A DNA stretch of 64,000 nucleotides from Volvox africanus (lineage: Eukaryota > Chlorophyta > Chlorophyceae > Chlamydomonadales > Volvocaceae), in the NCBI GenBank assembly GCA_030268105.1, contig BSDZ01000017.1, positions 434,001 through 498,000 of the forward strand. The letters run 5' to 3'. Shown here in pieces: positions 11,423 to 21,154 of the stretch (position 1 is the first letter of the stretch; every line of letters begins with the position of its first letter). Below the pieces are notes generated by a model. The model made no database searches. It had not been told where the DNA came from and was given only the letters and a program-made list of their open reading frames with translations. Position numbers and translations under genes: made by a program.

Positions 11423-14400
11423 ATGGAAAATCTCTCGCATACTGCTTGTCAAACGTCACCGCCGGCTACTACGTTATTGGACCTCAGTGATGACATTTTA
11501 GCACGAGTTTTGTTACAGCTGAAGCCGCGAGAAATTGTTGTGGCTGCCCTTACGTGTAAACGCATAGCAACTGTCTGTGTGGACGACGCGCGTGTCTGGC
11601 AGCCCCTGTGCACATCAATTTGGTCGGCTTTCACGAACCCCGACCGCTGGCTTCAAAAGATTACCAGTTCATCCGATTACGCGACGTCGACTCCTTCAAG
11701 TTTATGCCCCTGGGCACCGAAGGCCACTGACAACGAGGACGAGGATGAACAGCAGCCGCTTACAACATACCGGTGAGGGTGCACAAGCTAGGAGTCTCTA
11801 CCATTTCTATAATGTATTGATTCCAGAACACCACCGCTGTAACGCATCCTGTTTGCTGGCACGGCCACCAATCCAGCGGCGTCCATCACCATCACCACTA
11901 CCACCATGACCAATTACGATGATGCTTTGCCTTTGGAATCCTTTTAGATCGGTATTCGTGGCACTCCGCCGGCTTCAGCTACTCATGGGTTTGTGGAAGG
12001 GCGCCGGTGATTCTCCCCATGGCTCCCTCTATCGTATCGGCTGGGCATCAGCCGGGGAGCCCCACATTGAGGTCGTGGCCCTGAAGGCCACAAGAAGCGG
12101 GGGGGAGGGTTTTGATGGTACTGATGTGGCGGCGGGAGCAGCGGCGGCTGCTACGCACCTTTCGGTGGTAGAGAGCTTGTGGGCGCGTGTGGGCGCAGCT
12201 TTCCCTGACATCTCGCTGAAGTTGGTAGATGAGGTGCGGTTAGCGGACGAAGCTGAAAAATGGATTCAACACACACACACACAGGTACCCACGTTAGGGA
12301 CCCTAGCGTCTCTAGGCGTCAAGGATAGTGGTACGTTTTAGTTATTGACCCGTTGCTTTTTGGTGTGTTTCTTTCTTCTTATCGGTGTTGCATCAATGAC
12401 TCGCTCACACACACATACACACACTCTCATTGTCTTCAGTGCATTTACATCTTTCTTCTAGTAGTTTTCCGCTTCCTTCCTTCTTCCCGAGACCATGGTG
12501 TGAATCCATACTTGATTCTCTCCGCAGTCCATTGCGGTAGTGAAGGAGCATCCCTGGAGGAGGGCTGCTCAGGGGTCAGCGGCCAGTGGAGCTTCAGGTA
12601 GCACAGGCAGGGGAGGCAGTAATGGCGGGTGGTCAGGGGGTAACGGGCCCAACAGATTCATCCACCCGTCCGCAGCAGCCCTGGCGGCCGCAGCGGTTGC
12701 CACTGGTGAGTGGGTCTCTGTGTGTCTGTGATGATGTATTGGTGTTGGGGGGAGGGAGATGGGGTCCAGATTAATGGAACAAATTGTGACCAGGGACCCT
12801 TCCACCGTTTGTTATGAGGTTAGCGGGTGCGGTACGAACAAGCAGTTGGATATAACAGAGGGTAACCTGTCGTGGCGCGTAGACGGTAGGACTGCCGACA
12901 CCGGCTACCAAGGCTACCGCAACCGCTACAACTGCTACTGTCCCCCATGATTTATCCTTGTCCACTGCCCTGAGGCAGCGTTCAGCTGACGACGGCCCAT
13001 GTGCAGCGCGTCTCTCTGCCACGCACATCGACGCCGTGCTATGCTCTGTGCGACTGCTGCTATTGCCGCCGTTGCTGCTGCCACTGTTGCTAATTTCAGG
13101 TGGTCGTGGCGAGGGGGAGCTGCTGGGTGCTAGTCCGCCCCGGTCCTTCGGTTACGAGGTGCTGCGCTTCATGGAGGCTCACGTGGCCGGGAGCAGGTGG
13201 GTAATAGTGATTGGAGGGAGAGGGGATGTCTTTCCATGAATCGTTTGGGCGGTCGGACAGTCCACCAGCTTGTCTGTCTGTTGGGCCGTCTGCCTGTCTG
13301 TCGGGCGGTCCCTCAGCCCGTCTGTCGGGGTGCTGGTTGGGCATAACAGGTTCATCTGGACGTTGGGTTTGAGGAGGCAGGGACATGTGCGGATGGTGGC
13401 GGCGGTGGTGGTGGGGATAATGGAGGGGAGATCTTCCCTCAGGGTGCTCCACTGTCTCTCACTGTTGTCGGTATTAGTTGTTAATCATTTAGCTCTGGCT
13501 TTTTCCACAGTCAACACAGCCTGTTATGTCTTCAGAAAGGCAAGATTTCAGGGAAAAACCTGTTGGTTGTTATGATTGCAACGGTGAACCTCTCCTTTCC
13601 TCGAAGGTCCTACAGCCGCAAAAGCCGCCACCCAGCTGCCTGCCGTCAGGCGATCATCCTGAAGCACCTGGTGCGGCTGCAAGTGCCCACAGCCACAAGA
13701 CAACGGCCCCTTGCGGGCCTCTGGATGGGTGAGAAGGAAAGGGAAGTGGACACGTGGGCGCGTTGGTGGGCTGGGCGGAAATGATGTATAGGGAATGGAA
13801 ATGGAGAAACGCTTCTAATTGCGTACCAAATCATGTTTACTGGAGGATTGCTAGCATTCACCTAATACCCATCTCCTTTCATCCCGGGTGCCGCAGGTGT
13901 GTACGGCCCACACGGTCCGGAGATCATCTCGCTGGGTTACGATGGCCGTGGCGCCGGCAGCATGATCGTGGCCACCAAGATCACTGGGGACCCCAACGTC
14001 CCTGCGGGAGAAGTCACCTTTCGTGTGGATCCAGAACCGCTTCCGCAGCCCTGGCCCCTGGGGGAGGTCGAACTAATTACCAACCGGCCCATGTACACTA
14101 CCAACCAAGCGGTGGCAATGGCGGCAGCGTTTGCCGTGGCCGCGGCGCAAGCGGCGCTGGCGCCGGAGCAGCGGCGGCCGGCGCCAGGAGTGTTGGCGCT
14201 GCCGTTATGGGCGACTCCCTGGGTGGCGGAGGAAGACGAGGGGCTGGAAGCCGTGGCTGCGGCGGCGGCGGCGGCGGATCCTATCGATTTGTGGGATTAC
14301 CTCAGACCTATGGGTCCGCCTCCGTTACAGGAGCAGATGCCACTGCCGCCTCCGCCGCCATCTCAAGCACATCAGGAGCGACAGGGGCAACCGGGTCTCA

Positions 14401-14615
14401 GGCGGCAGCCCACACGAGTCGTGGCGGTGTTTCGAGGACAGGGCCGAGTGGCGGGTCCAAATTTTCGAAACCCAGAGTGGATTGAGGGAAGATTGTGGGT
14501 GTATGATAATGGAGCAGTCGGATTTCTGTGGAGTGGATTGTATAACTTCCTGGTGGATCTGAATCGCATTAACCCACAGCTGCTTGGTCGGGCTGGGGTC
14601 CTAGCGGCGGGGTGA
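11423..14615 (+). CDS. F-box protein of the plant/algal At3g12350-like type, 6 exons
   Basis: Exons 11423-11772, 11948-12284, 12528-12705, 13100-13196, 13511-13728, 13897-14615; 632 aa, phases consistent. The N-terminal F-box is clear at about residues 17-66 (LLDLSDDILARVLLQL ... CKRIATVCVDDARVWQPLC); F-box proteins are substrate adaptors of SCF ubiquitin ligases and bind Skp1. After it come two partner motifs: LLMGLWKG near residue 130 and LAGLWMGVYGPHGPEI near 388-402, with TGDPNVPAGEVTFRV behind the second. That last block is typical of plant F-box proteins of the At3g12350 group. Between them lies a Gly/Ser/Ala-rich linker, and exon 6 has alanine and proline runs (PLPPPPP). Exon 2 ends in a CA repeat, so its length may vary between strains. 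The start of exon 5 could instead be about 13606 (same frame). Confidence 0.85.
13251..13330. repeat. GTCTGTCTG-type tandem repeat in an intron
   Basis: Repeated GTCTGTC(T/G)G(G) units with interspersed GGGC, in intron 4 of the F-box gene. No coding or structural role is visible. Confidence 0.6.
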
Positions 14616-14774
14616 CACGCTGGGGAATACGCGTTTTGTGTTCTTTAGCGTGTAGCAATTTTCCGATTGTGTTAATTGTTGCAACCTGAGTGCAGTGCAA
14701 TATCCTTGGTCTCCCGCTAGTGGTATCGAGTCCGAGTGGAGAAATGCCTCATATTGCTACGGTCGATCCAGATT

Positions 14775-14779
14775 TGTAA
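14775..14779 (+). other. Putative polyadenylation signal TGTAA of the F-box gene
   Basis: TGTAA lies 160 bases past the TGA at 14613-14615, a usual distance for Chlamydomonadales. Confidence 0.4.
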
Positions 14780-15028
14780 GTACGTAAAAATTGCGTGAGA
14801 GCTATGTTATCTAGATTCGATAAGCAGGATAGTGCACCGTAAGTATCTAAGGACACGGTGGTAAAAGAGAAGTGAGAGAATACAGCTCCATTGAGATATG
14901 TTTTGGGACTATCCATATCGCGCTGGTCAGCAAGTGCGTTTTGGCCACTTACCATTCAATGCCTAAATTATATGCAGCAAGGAGCGCGCAACAACACCCT
15001 TACCAAACCAACCTTAAAGTCAAGACCC

Positions 15029-15064
15029 GGGCGGTCTCTTCTGCTTGGGCGGTCTCTTCTGCTT
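15029..15064. repeat. Perfect 18-bp tandem duplication
   Basis: Two identical, directly adjacent copies of GGGCGGTCTCTTCTGCTT at 15029-15046 and 15047-15064 in the space downstream of the F-box gene. Confidence 0.9.
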
Positions 15065-16444
15065 CATGCCCCTGCCAAGGCCCGATGCAGCGGCCTGTCG
15101 CGGTTTATCCCTTGGCCAACAGCCCCACATGATCTCACAACTTCTTGACCAGGTGAACCCCGGGGTGAGAAATGCTGTGTCAACTATGCGAGACACGCCT
15201 GCTCCTAGCATCACCACCATTAGGCATGGTATCCTCCTTCCTCTGCACCATCCGACCCAACCCAAAGAAAACGAAGCGATGGTTATGCCTGTATCTGTGT
15301 TCCTTTCAGGCACTTGCACTAAGTAGGAAAAAAACGGGTGTTTTGGTACATTCTTAAGAGGGTTGGCACCCAAGCTTACGACATCTACTATTCGCGTGCA
15401 GCCAAAGTATCCAAGCGCGCGCAGCTTATATTAGGGGTTCGTGATTAACGCGGGTGCAAGAACGCCCTGAGGTAACGTGGCCAGGATGCGTTCGCGTACG
15501 TGAAAAACGTCTTTACATGATGCTGGCTCCGGGAAAGGCCTTTCCCATACTGCCCGGTCACGTCCAACCGCCAATCAAATGCTACGAAGTCCCCATTGCG
15601 CCCAATGGCAACAAGCATATCCGATCCATGCGGCAAACAACCACACAAATGCGAGGTGATGCAGGCAACAGACTCAACGATCCCTAGGGTGGGTACGCCG
15701 TTGTCAGTAGCGCGCAATGGCGGGCGGAACAGAGAGCAAATGCATGGTGCTGGACATTCCCGGCGATGGCGTCGTCTGCCTGCCAATACATGAGAGCCTG
15801 GCTGCTGATGCTGTGCGTAGGCAGGCTAACGGGCAGCATTAGCTTGTCATCCAAGATGCCGCTGTAGACAACAATCAAAATTTACGCAGTTACGAGCATT
15901 CCAGCATATTGGGCAACGCCGGCGCCACACCCTGGGCGCTCTCTGCGCTCACTCGCCTGTCCCCCCTCGAAGCTGATTCCACGAGTACAGCAAATAAAAA
16001 TACATAAACTGCCCACCACGTGAAATCGTGGATCCATTGGTAATTAAGCACAGCTAGGATTTGCGGTCACCTGCGCGTCCCAATGTTCTTTTCTGAACAT
16101 GCATGCGAGATATGTGCATGTTGCAGGGTCATCTGCATGGTCAACGCCTGGAGTGGTCAGCCCAGGATCGGTACAGTGCACAAGTCCACAGGGTTCTAAA
16201 CCAGACGGCCTGAAATTGACAATACATTGACAGGAAAGCACGAACACACACCGGGCGTGGTTGGCTGCACGACATTTCCTGCGAAGACGTTTAAAGCAGG
16301 CGTCGTAACGCCCCAACAAGGCATGCAAGTTACCCATATGAGGCAAGGGCTAGCTATTCGTCCGGTTGATGGACAGGATGTCAACCAGCCGAGCCTTAAT
16401 GACATTGCGCAGCTTCAAAGCCGATCCCGTTTACGGCTAAAGCG

Positions 16445-17155
16445 CTACCCTGTAAGATGCCCGGCGCAAACCCAACGAACGTCGCTGGAGAAATCAAGCT
16501 TAGTTTGCTCGACCGTGCTGAGCCAGGAGCACTGACAGCAATAGGCGACCGATCCCGGCCGCGAACGCATTTTCGCGGCGAGCTTGGCCTCCGTCGGGAA
16601 GTTGTTCCGAAAAAACAGGTAGTCAACATCATCATTCCAATCGCGGTCAATGAATTGCTCGACGCGGAAGTCGCACTTTGTGCAACGTAGCGCGTCGCAG
16701 CATGTCAAGCTGCCAACTGCACCCATCCTGCCGCGCGCAAAACGTGTGCCACCAATGAAGATGCCAGTGCACTTCTGCTTTGAGCCGATTACTGATGAAT
16801 TTCGGGATGGAGAGACGAGCTTCTGCACTGCTGCCTCCGCCGCAGCTACCGCCCTGGGATTGTTCCGTCCATTCATACTGTTGTAGGGCGTTCCACCAAA
16901 ATCTAGGTCGCTGAGCAATGCCTCCAGGTCATCCTTTTTGCCTTTCGAGAGGCTGCGGCTTCCTGCAGTCACATCAGCCTGACTTGTAGACGCCGGTGTC
17001 GAAGATCGGGTGTTCTGTGGCTGTGAAACTGCAGACATAGAAGTCAGGGGCGGAGGCTGAGCTGATAATGTAGGCCGCACTACATGACCAGCTCCCCTCG
17101 ACCCTCCGGGCAGGTCATCGAACTCCTTCAACAAGTCGTCGACGCTTAGACTCAT
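16445..17155 (-). CDS. CFAP418: Cilia- and flagella-associated protein 418 (C8orf37 homologue)
   Basis: Single open frame of 236 codons from ATG 17155 (MSLSVDDLLKEFDDL) to TAG 16445-16447. The in-frame ATG four codons upstream (17167) is less likely, because MSLSVDDLL matches the family's acidic N-terminus. CFAP418 is a small ciliary-base protein; in humans its loss causes retinal dystrophy and Bardet-Biedl-like disease. The conserved C-terminal domain is complete: CDALRCTKCDFRVEQF, then YLFFRNNFP, AYCCQCSW and the terminal RWVCAGH. The human protein has HLRCIACDF, YLFFRNNMP, AYACQCSW and RWVCGKH at the same places. The N-terminal half is a variable linker rich in Ser/Pro with a second acidic patch (DLEALLSDLDF). 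No intron is needed, which is unusual for this window. It diverges from RABL2. Confidence 0.93.
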   Translation of the reverse strand: MSLSVDDLLKEFDDLPGGSRGAGHVVRPTLSAQPPPLTSMSAVSQPQNTRSSTPASTSQADVTAGSRSLSKGKKDDLEALLSDLDFGGTPYNSMNGRNNPRAVAAAEAAVQKLVSPSRNSSVIGSKQKCTGIFIGGTRFARGRMGAVGSLTCCDALRCTKCDFRVEQFIDRDWNDDVDYLFFRNNFPTEAKLAAKMRSRPGSVAYCCQCSWLSTVEQTKLDFSSDVRWVCAGHLTG

Positions 17156-17640
17156 GATTAATATCAACGCTTAATACTAGAGAATGAATAATGCGTCTAT
17201 CCGTGTGCGCTAATGTCACAATGTCAGTTAACTGGCAAACCACGCAACATTGAACGGCACCTTATTGAAAAGCGCCATACAGTTCTTATGAAGGCATGTC
17301 ATTACACGCCTATTATGATGGAGCAGGTGGTTGGCTACCTGTATCATGGGTACAAGTAATTCTGGGTACAGAGAGAGAGAAAGAGAGAGAAAGAGAAATA
17401 AGCAGTACCACCCGTATAGCGTTTCCCGCTGGAGACCCGAGTCAGCAACCTGCCAGGTTGCCGCAGCTGGGCTCAGTATTCTATAACAGTTTGGCCTTGA
17501 ATGCACTTGCTTAAGCCGGAGCTCTGCTTATAAAGAATTGCATTACGGTTCAGGCACATTGCTTTAATAACGGATCCAAGTTTCTTGGTAGACGTTACAT
17601 AGCCAGCCATCCCATTCACTTGTCAAGTTTCGCGATCAGC
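17156..17640. promoter_or_regulatory. Shared intergenic region between divergent CFAP418 and RABL2
   Basis: The two ciliary genes start 485 bp apart and point away from each other, so both promoters must lie here. A GA-rich run occupies 17370-17399. No TATA box or known ciliary motif could be assigned by eye. Confidence 0.45.
17370..17399. repeat. (GA)n microsatellite
   Basis: Imperfect GA/GAA repeat of about 30 bases, inside the CFAP418-RABL2 intergenic region. GA tracts are common in promoters, but no function is shown. Confidence 0.85.
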
Positions 17641-19087
17641 ATGACAGACGGTGGGTTAGCTAAGGCCCGTGTCCTTTGGACGGGTTTGTTCCTTGAGCTT
17701 GCGGTCTTGAGATACCGTGTTTCCGCGCATAGGGGCAAGCACGTCAGGACCTCAAGGCGAGGAACTAACCTTGGTATGCCCAGAAGTTTTATTGTTGAGT
17801 CCTCCGAACTTTTGGTGTGCCCCGCGACTTCACGACGGTCTGCCTCTCTTTGCAGCTTACAGGATCTGATGCCGTTAAGATTATCCTCCTTGGTGATTCC
17901 GCAGTCGGCAAATCAAAGTGGGTCGCTAATTGCTTTGAGTTGCAAAGTCTGGGTTGGCGCGGATGGCTCACACAATCGCTTCCTTACTGCAGACTTGTGG
18001 AACGGTTCTTATTGGATAATTACAAGCCGCACCAGCTTTCCACTTATGCACTAACACTTTACAGATATAACTTCAAGACGCAAGACGACAAGGTGGTCCC
18101 CGTCGGTGAGTTGGTGCTCTGGACGGGTTGCCCCAGAGCTGGAGATGCGATCAAGAAAGTGGAAGCACCTTTGTGACTCACCGCTACCGCGGCGGACTGG
18201 CCAGGAATCTGTGTTACAGATCGCGCATAATCGGGTCCTATATCTGCGGTGCAGCGCACCCTGCTCGGCGTGCTAACGTGCAGCCTGTGGGCTCCGTGTA
18301 GTGCCTTGATGTTAACCCAGGCGAAGAAACTGGAGCTTCATTCTTAGAGGTTTTGAGGAAGTTCCCCATGGTCCCACGTCTTGTTATCGACTCCACAAGT
18401 ACATCACGCGCACCCGCTTAATTACGCCAATGCACTTTTATCAACCCGTTCTTGGCCGCGCGCCCCACGCACAACCCATCCCCTTGACATCGCCAGCCGC
18501 CGCTGCCTCGTCGGCCCCCTTCCTTACAGCCTAGGCCACATGCCGGCAGGCATTCTACATTCTCCCCTTGTAACCTTGCCCTCGGCCCATTGTTAATCGT
18601 GCTGCGAAAACGGCACCTTCGCATAGATATCTGGGACACTGCCGGCCAGGAGCGCTTCAACAGCATGCACTCCTCATATTACTACCGTGCGCACGCGTGC
18701 ATTATGGTCTTTGACGTCACGCGCAAGGTGACGTACAAGAATTTGGAGAAATGGTATGACGAGCTGCAGGAACATTGCAAGGGCATTCCCACTGTCGTCG
18801 TTGCGAACAAGATTGACATCGACTACAAGGTCACCTCGAAGAGTTTCAACTTTGCAGCCAAGCGCAAGTTGCCGTTCTTCTTCGTGTCCGCCTCTGATGG
18901 CACCAATGTAGTCAAGATCTTTAATATGGCTATCATGGCGGGCATGCGCTGGAAGGCGGCGCCCAAAGACGACTTCTATCAGGAGGTGCTGGACCTTTTG
19001 GGCGAGATCTCTATGGACACGAGGAAGCAGCTGGAAGATGCAGTCAAGGCGTTGGAGGAGGGCAAGGACAAAGAGGAGGGCCATTGA
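17641..19087 (+). CDS. RABL2: RABL2 small GTPase, 4 exons
   Basis: Exons 17641-17650, 17863-17917, 17993-18105, 18627-19087; 212 aa with consistent phases. RABL2 is an atypical Rab of the ciliary base that starts intraflagellar transport by binding the IFT-B complex. G1 is GDSAVGKS (14-21), switch I LSTYALTLY, G3 WDTAGQERF, G4 ANKID and G5 SASDG. RABL2-specific stretches are obvious: HACIMVFDVTRKVTY, KSFNFAAKRKLP and VSASDGTNVVKIFN match the human protein almost residue for residue. The C-terminus (EEGKDKEEGH) is acidic with no prenylation cysteine, as in other RABL2 proteins. The 10-base first exon ATGACAGACG is joined through G|GA to GSDAVK; this start is well supported by phase. Confidence 0.94.
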
Positions 19088-20558
19088 CGGACCGGTGGCG
19101 GCAGCAGAGGTTGTGGCGTCTGGGTTGGTGGGAGGCTGCGGGCATACATGGGCGGGTTGGGATGGAGGCTGCAAGGGTGCCAATGTCTCGGATGCGGAGC
19201 CTTGTGAGGACTGACGCAGGATTTTGCGCCGCCGGCAGTGCGTGTTTGCATATTGGATCCGATGGCGAGGGACAAGCGCCAGGGGCAGCCCCAGGCCTCG
19301 TCAAGCAATATAAGACCGCGAATCCCCTTCGCAATATAGATGGGCCCAAAGCTAGGCTGCATTTCCACCCACAGGTGGCGTCTGTATCCGCTGCTCCTGG
19401 TCGCGTGTCATTCGCAAACGCAAGGCTCACAAGTACGCGTCATTACGTGCTTGCTAGATTATGTATGACGCACTGTCATGGTCTTTATTCATGTAATTTA
19501 GCGGGCGTGCTGTTTTTGCTGGCTGGTGTGCACGCGGTTTGTTCGGAGTGGTAGGGTCAAGGGGAGAGGGTAGTGGGGCGACTTGGGAGCTTAGATATTG
19601 TTCATGAGCAGATGGGTCCCAAAACGAGTATGTGGTCTGTTATTGGGATCGGGATCCTACACATGCGTTGACGCACTGAATTGCAGGACTGGGGGGAACG
19701 ACCCCTTGTCGCCCATGGCATATGCCACGACCTGCTATTTCGTCGGCCCCGTCTTTGTATGGGGCAGCCCCCTGCTAGGTGGATGGCGTCACGACTGTAA
19801 GGTTGGGGGCCACGCTGTACTAGCCACGGTCTGATTAGGAGATCACAGCAGATATATTGGCAAACATGTATATGGCAGCTCTGATGATGATATCTGGAGC
19901 TGCCATAGAATTCGCCATCACTTTTCAGCCCCTTATCCGCATGTCGGCTTACTTGGCATGATTGTGTTCGGTATCATCTATAGTACCCACCCCGTGGGCT
20001 TCAGGCAAGAGCAGCGAAAGAGTCAGCAGCAGTGCAATCCGCTTCATTCACCGGAAATCAGCAGGGCTAGGAGACCAAACCCGTCCAGCAGCAAGCACAG
20101 CGAGCTTTAGTAGGCGGTAGGAGGGACCGGAGGATAGATCGTAAAGCACCTGAGACACGGGTGAAACACTAGGTAACCAAGCGGTCAGGACCGCCATCAG
20201 ACCTGTCTGTCAATTCCTGTCGTGCAGGTTAGCTGGTCCCGTGCTGTGCGTACATGCACTGTTCCACTTCGAAACCTTATCCAGAGCATACCAGATCCAC
20301 CTATGTTTGGCTTTGTTCTGTACATACTCATACGATTTGGTCTGGTTTTAGTACCCAAAAAGCCACTTATCTTGCTCATCAGTGCCACTTAAGTACCAAA
20401 CATCTTTACCTACCAATTTCATGAACGTCTAGTGTGTCAGAGACACCATGCTGAGCCCTTATCCACGCATATACGATAGATAGCGTCCTTGAGATGTCTT
20501 CGTATTTGTCAGGCGGTCTGTCTTCAATGCACTGTTTTTTCGTCAAACATTCCGAAGA
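19088..20558. other. RABL2 3' UTR and spacer
   Basis: Apart from the TGTAA at 19492-19496 I see no gene signs. Open frames are short and no splice-linked exons were found on either strand. Confidence 0.4.
19492..19496 (+). other. Putative polyadenylation signal TGTAA of RABL2
   Basis: TGTAA lies about 405 bases past the RABL2 stop codon, inside a plausible 3' UTR. Confidence 0.45.
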
Positions 20559-21154
20559 ATGCTGTCCTCTTTCGGCTTTCTATCTGATGCCCCTGCTTCG
20601 GTGCTGGTGCGTTCGACCCTTGGAACTCTCCGAAAGGTCCGACCTTAAATCTATATAAATATCACCAGTACAACCATGGAGTAAGTGCATTGCCTTTGGT
20701 AATGCATACTTAGGCCCTGCTTACATCAATCCACAGCATGCGGAATTGTCCAGATACCGCAAGTCTAGCCGAAAATCAGGTAGGCTTGCAACTTTAAGCC
20801 ACAGTGTGCGTTTAGAGGTAAGATTTCAAACCGGATATATATCCTTCAACGACGTTACATGTAAGATGCTGCAATCAAGGTGCGCGGCATCGGACGTTAT
20901 AAGGACGAAGGTTTTGAGTTCGGTGTTGTGCTCTGTTCTCTCCTGATATGTCACCAGTAATGTTACAACAGATTTTCCTATTTCGATCCGAATACATTTG
21001 GATGCGTAGGCTAAGATCATTCTAATTGCGCATGTCGTCTGACATGGTCGCTTCATATTAAGGCATCGCATGCCCGGAGGGCAAGATCACCAAGTGGGTG
21101 GAACTAGCTTCTCCAGAGGATATGCCAGCCGCTAACATCCTGACAGCTGACTAA
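20559..21154 (+). CDS. Small conserved-looking protein of about 89 aa, 4 exons, unknown
   Basis: Exons 20559-20636, 20737-20779, 20866-20922, 21063-21154 join in frame to 89 aa. The peptide starts MLSSFGFLSDAPASVLVRST, continues with a strongly basic stretch (RKHAELSRYRKSSRKSG), then a folded-looking part (IGRYKDEGFEFGIACPEGK) and ends ANILTAD. All donors and acceptors are GT-AG and all phases match, and coding would be invisible to simple ORF finding because no exon exceeds 92 bases. I know no family for it. The N-terminus lacking acidic residues, with Arg and Ser, could be a mitochondrial targeting sequence. The last 23 bases overlap the stop-proximal end of the minus-strand RING gene. Alternative: a chance chain of open exons. 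Confidence 0.55.
20963..20967 (-). other. Putative polyadenylation signal TGTAA of the giant RING gene
   Basis: The minus strand reads TGTAA about 165 bases past the stop codon at 21132-21134. Confidence 0.35.

Larger units (their letters stand above)
14616..16444. other. Spacer downstream of the F-box and CFAP418 genes; possible minus-strand exons
   Basis: No complete gene recognised. Two minus-strand segments read like coding sequence but could not be linked: about 15866-15800 (GILDDKLMLPVSLPTHSIS, preceded by a CTACAG acceptor) and about 15720-15445 (containing GSDMLVAIGRNGDFVAFDW). Their strand-turn texture would suit a beta-propeller protein, but I cannot show it. They may belong to a small minus-strand gene or be chance frames. 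Confidence 0.3.
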
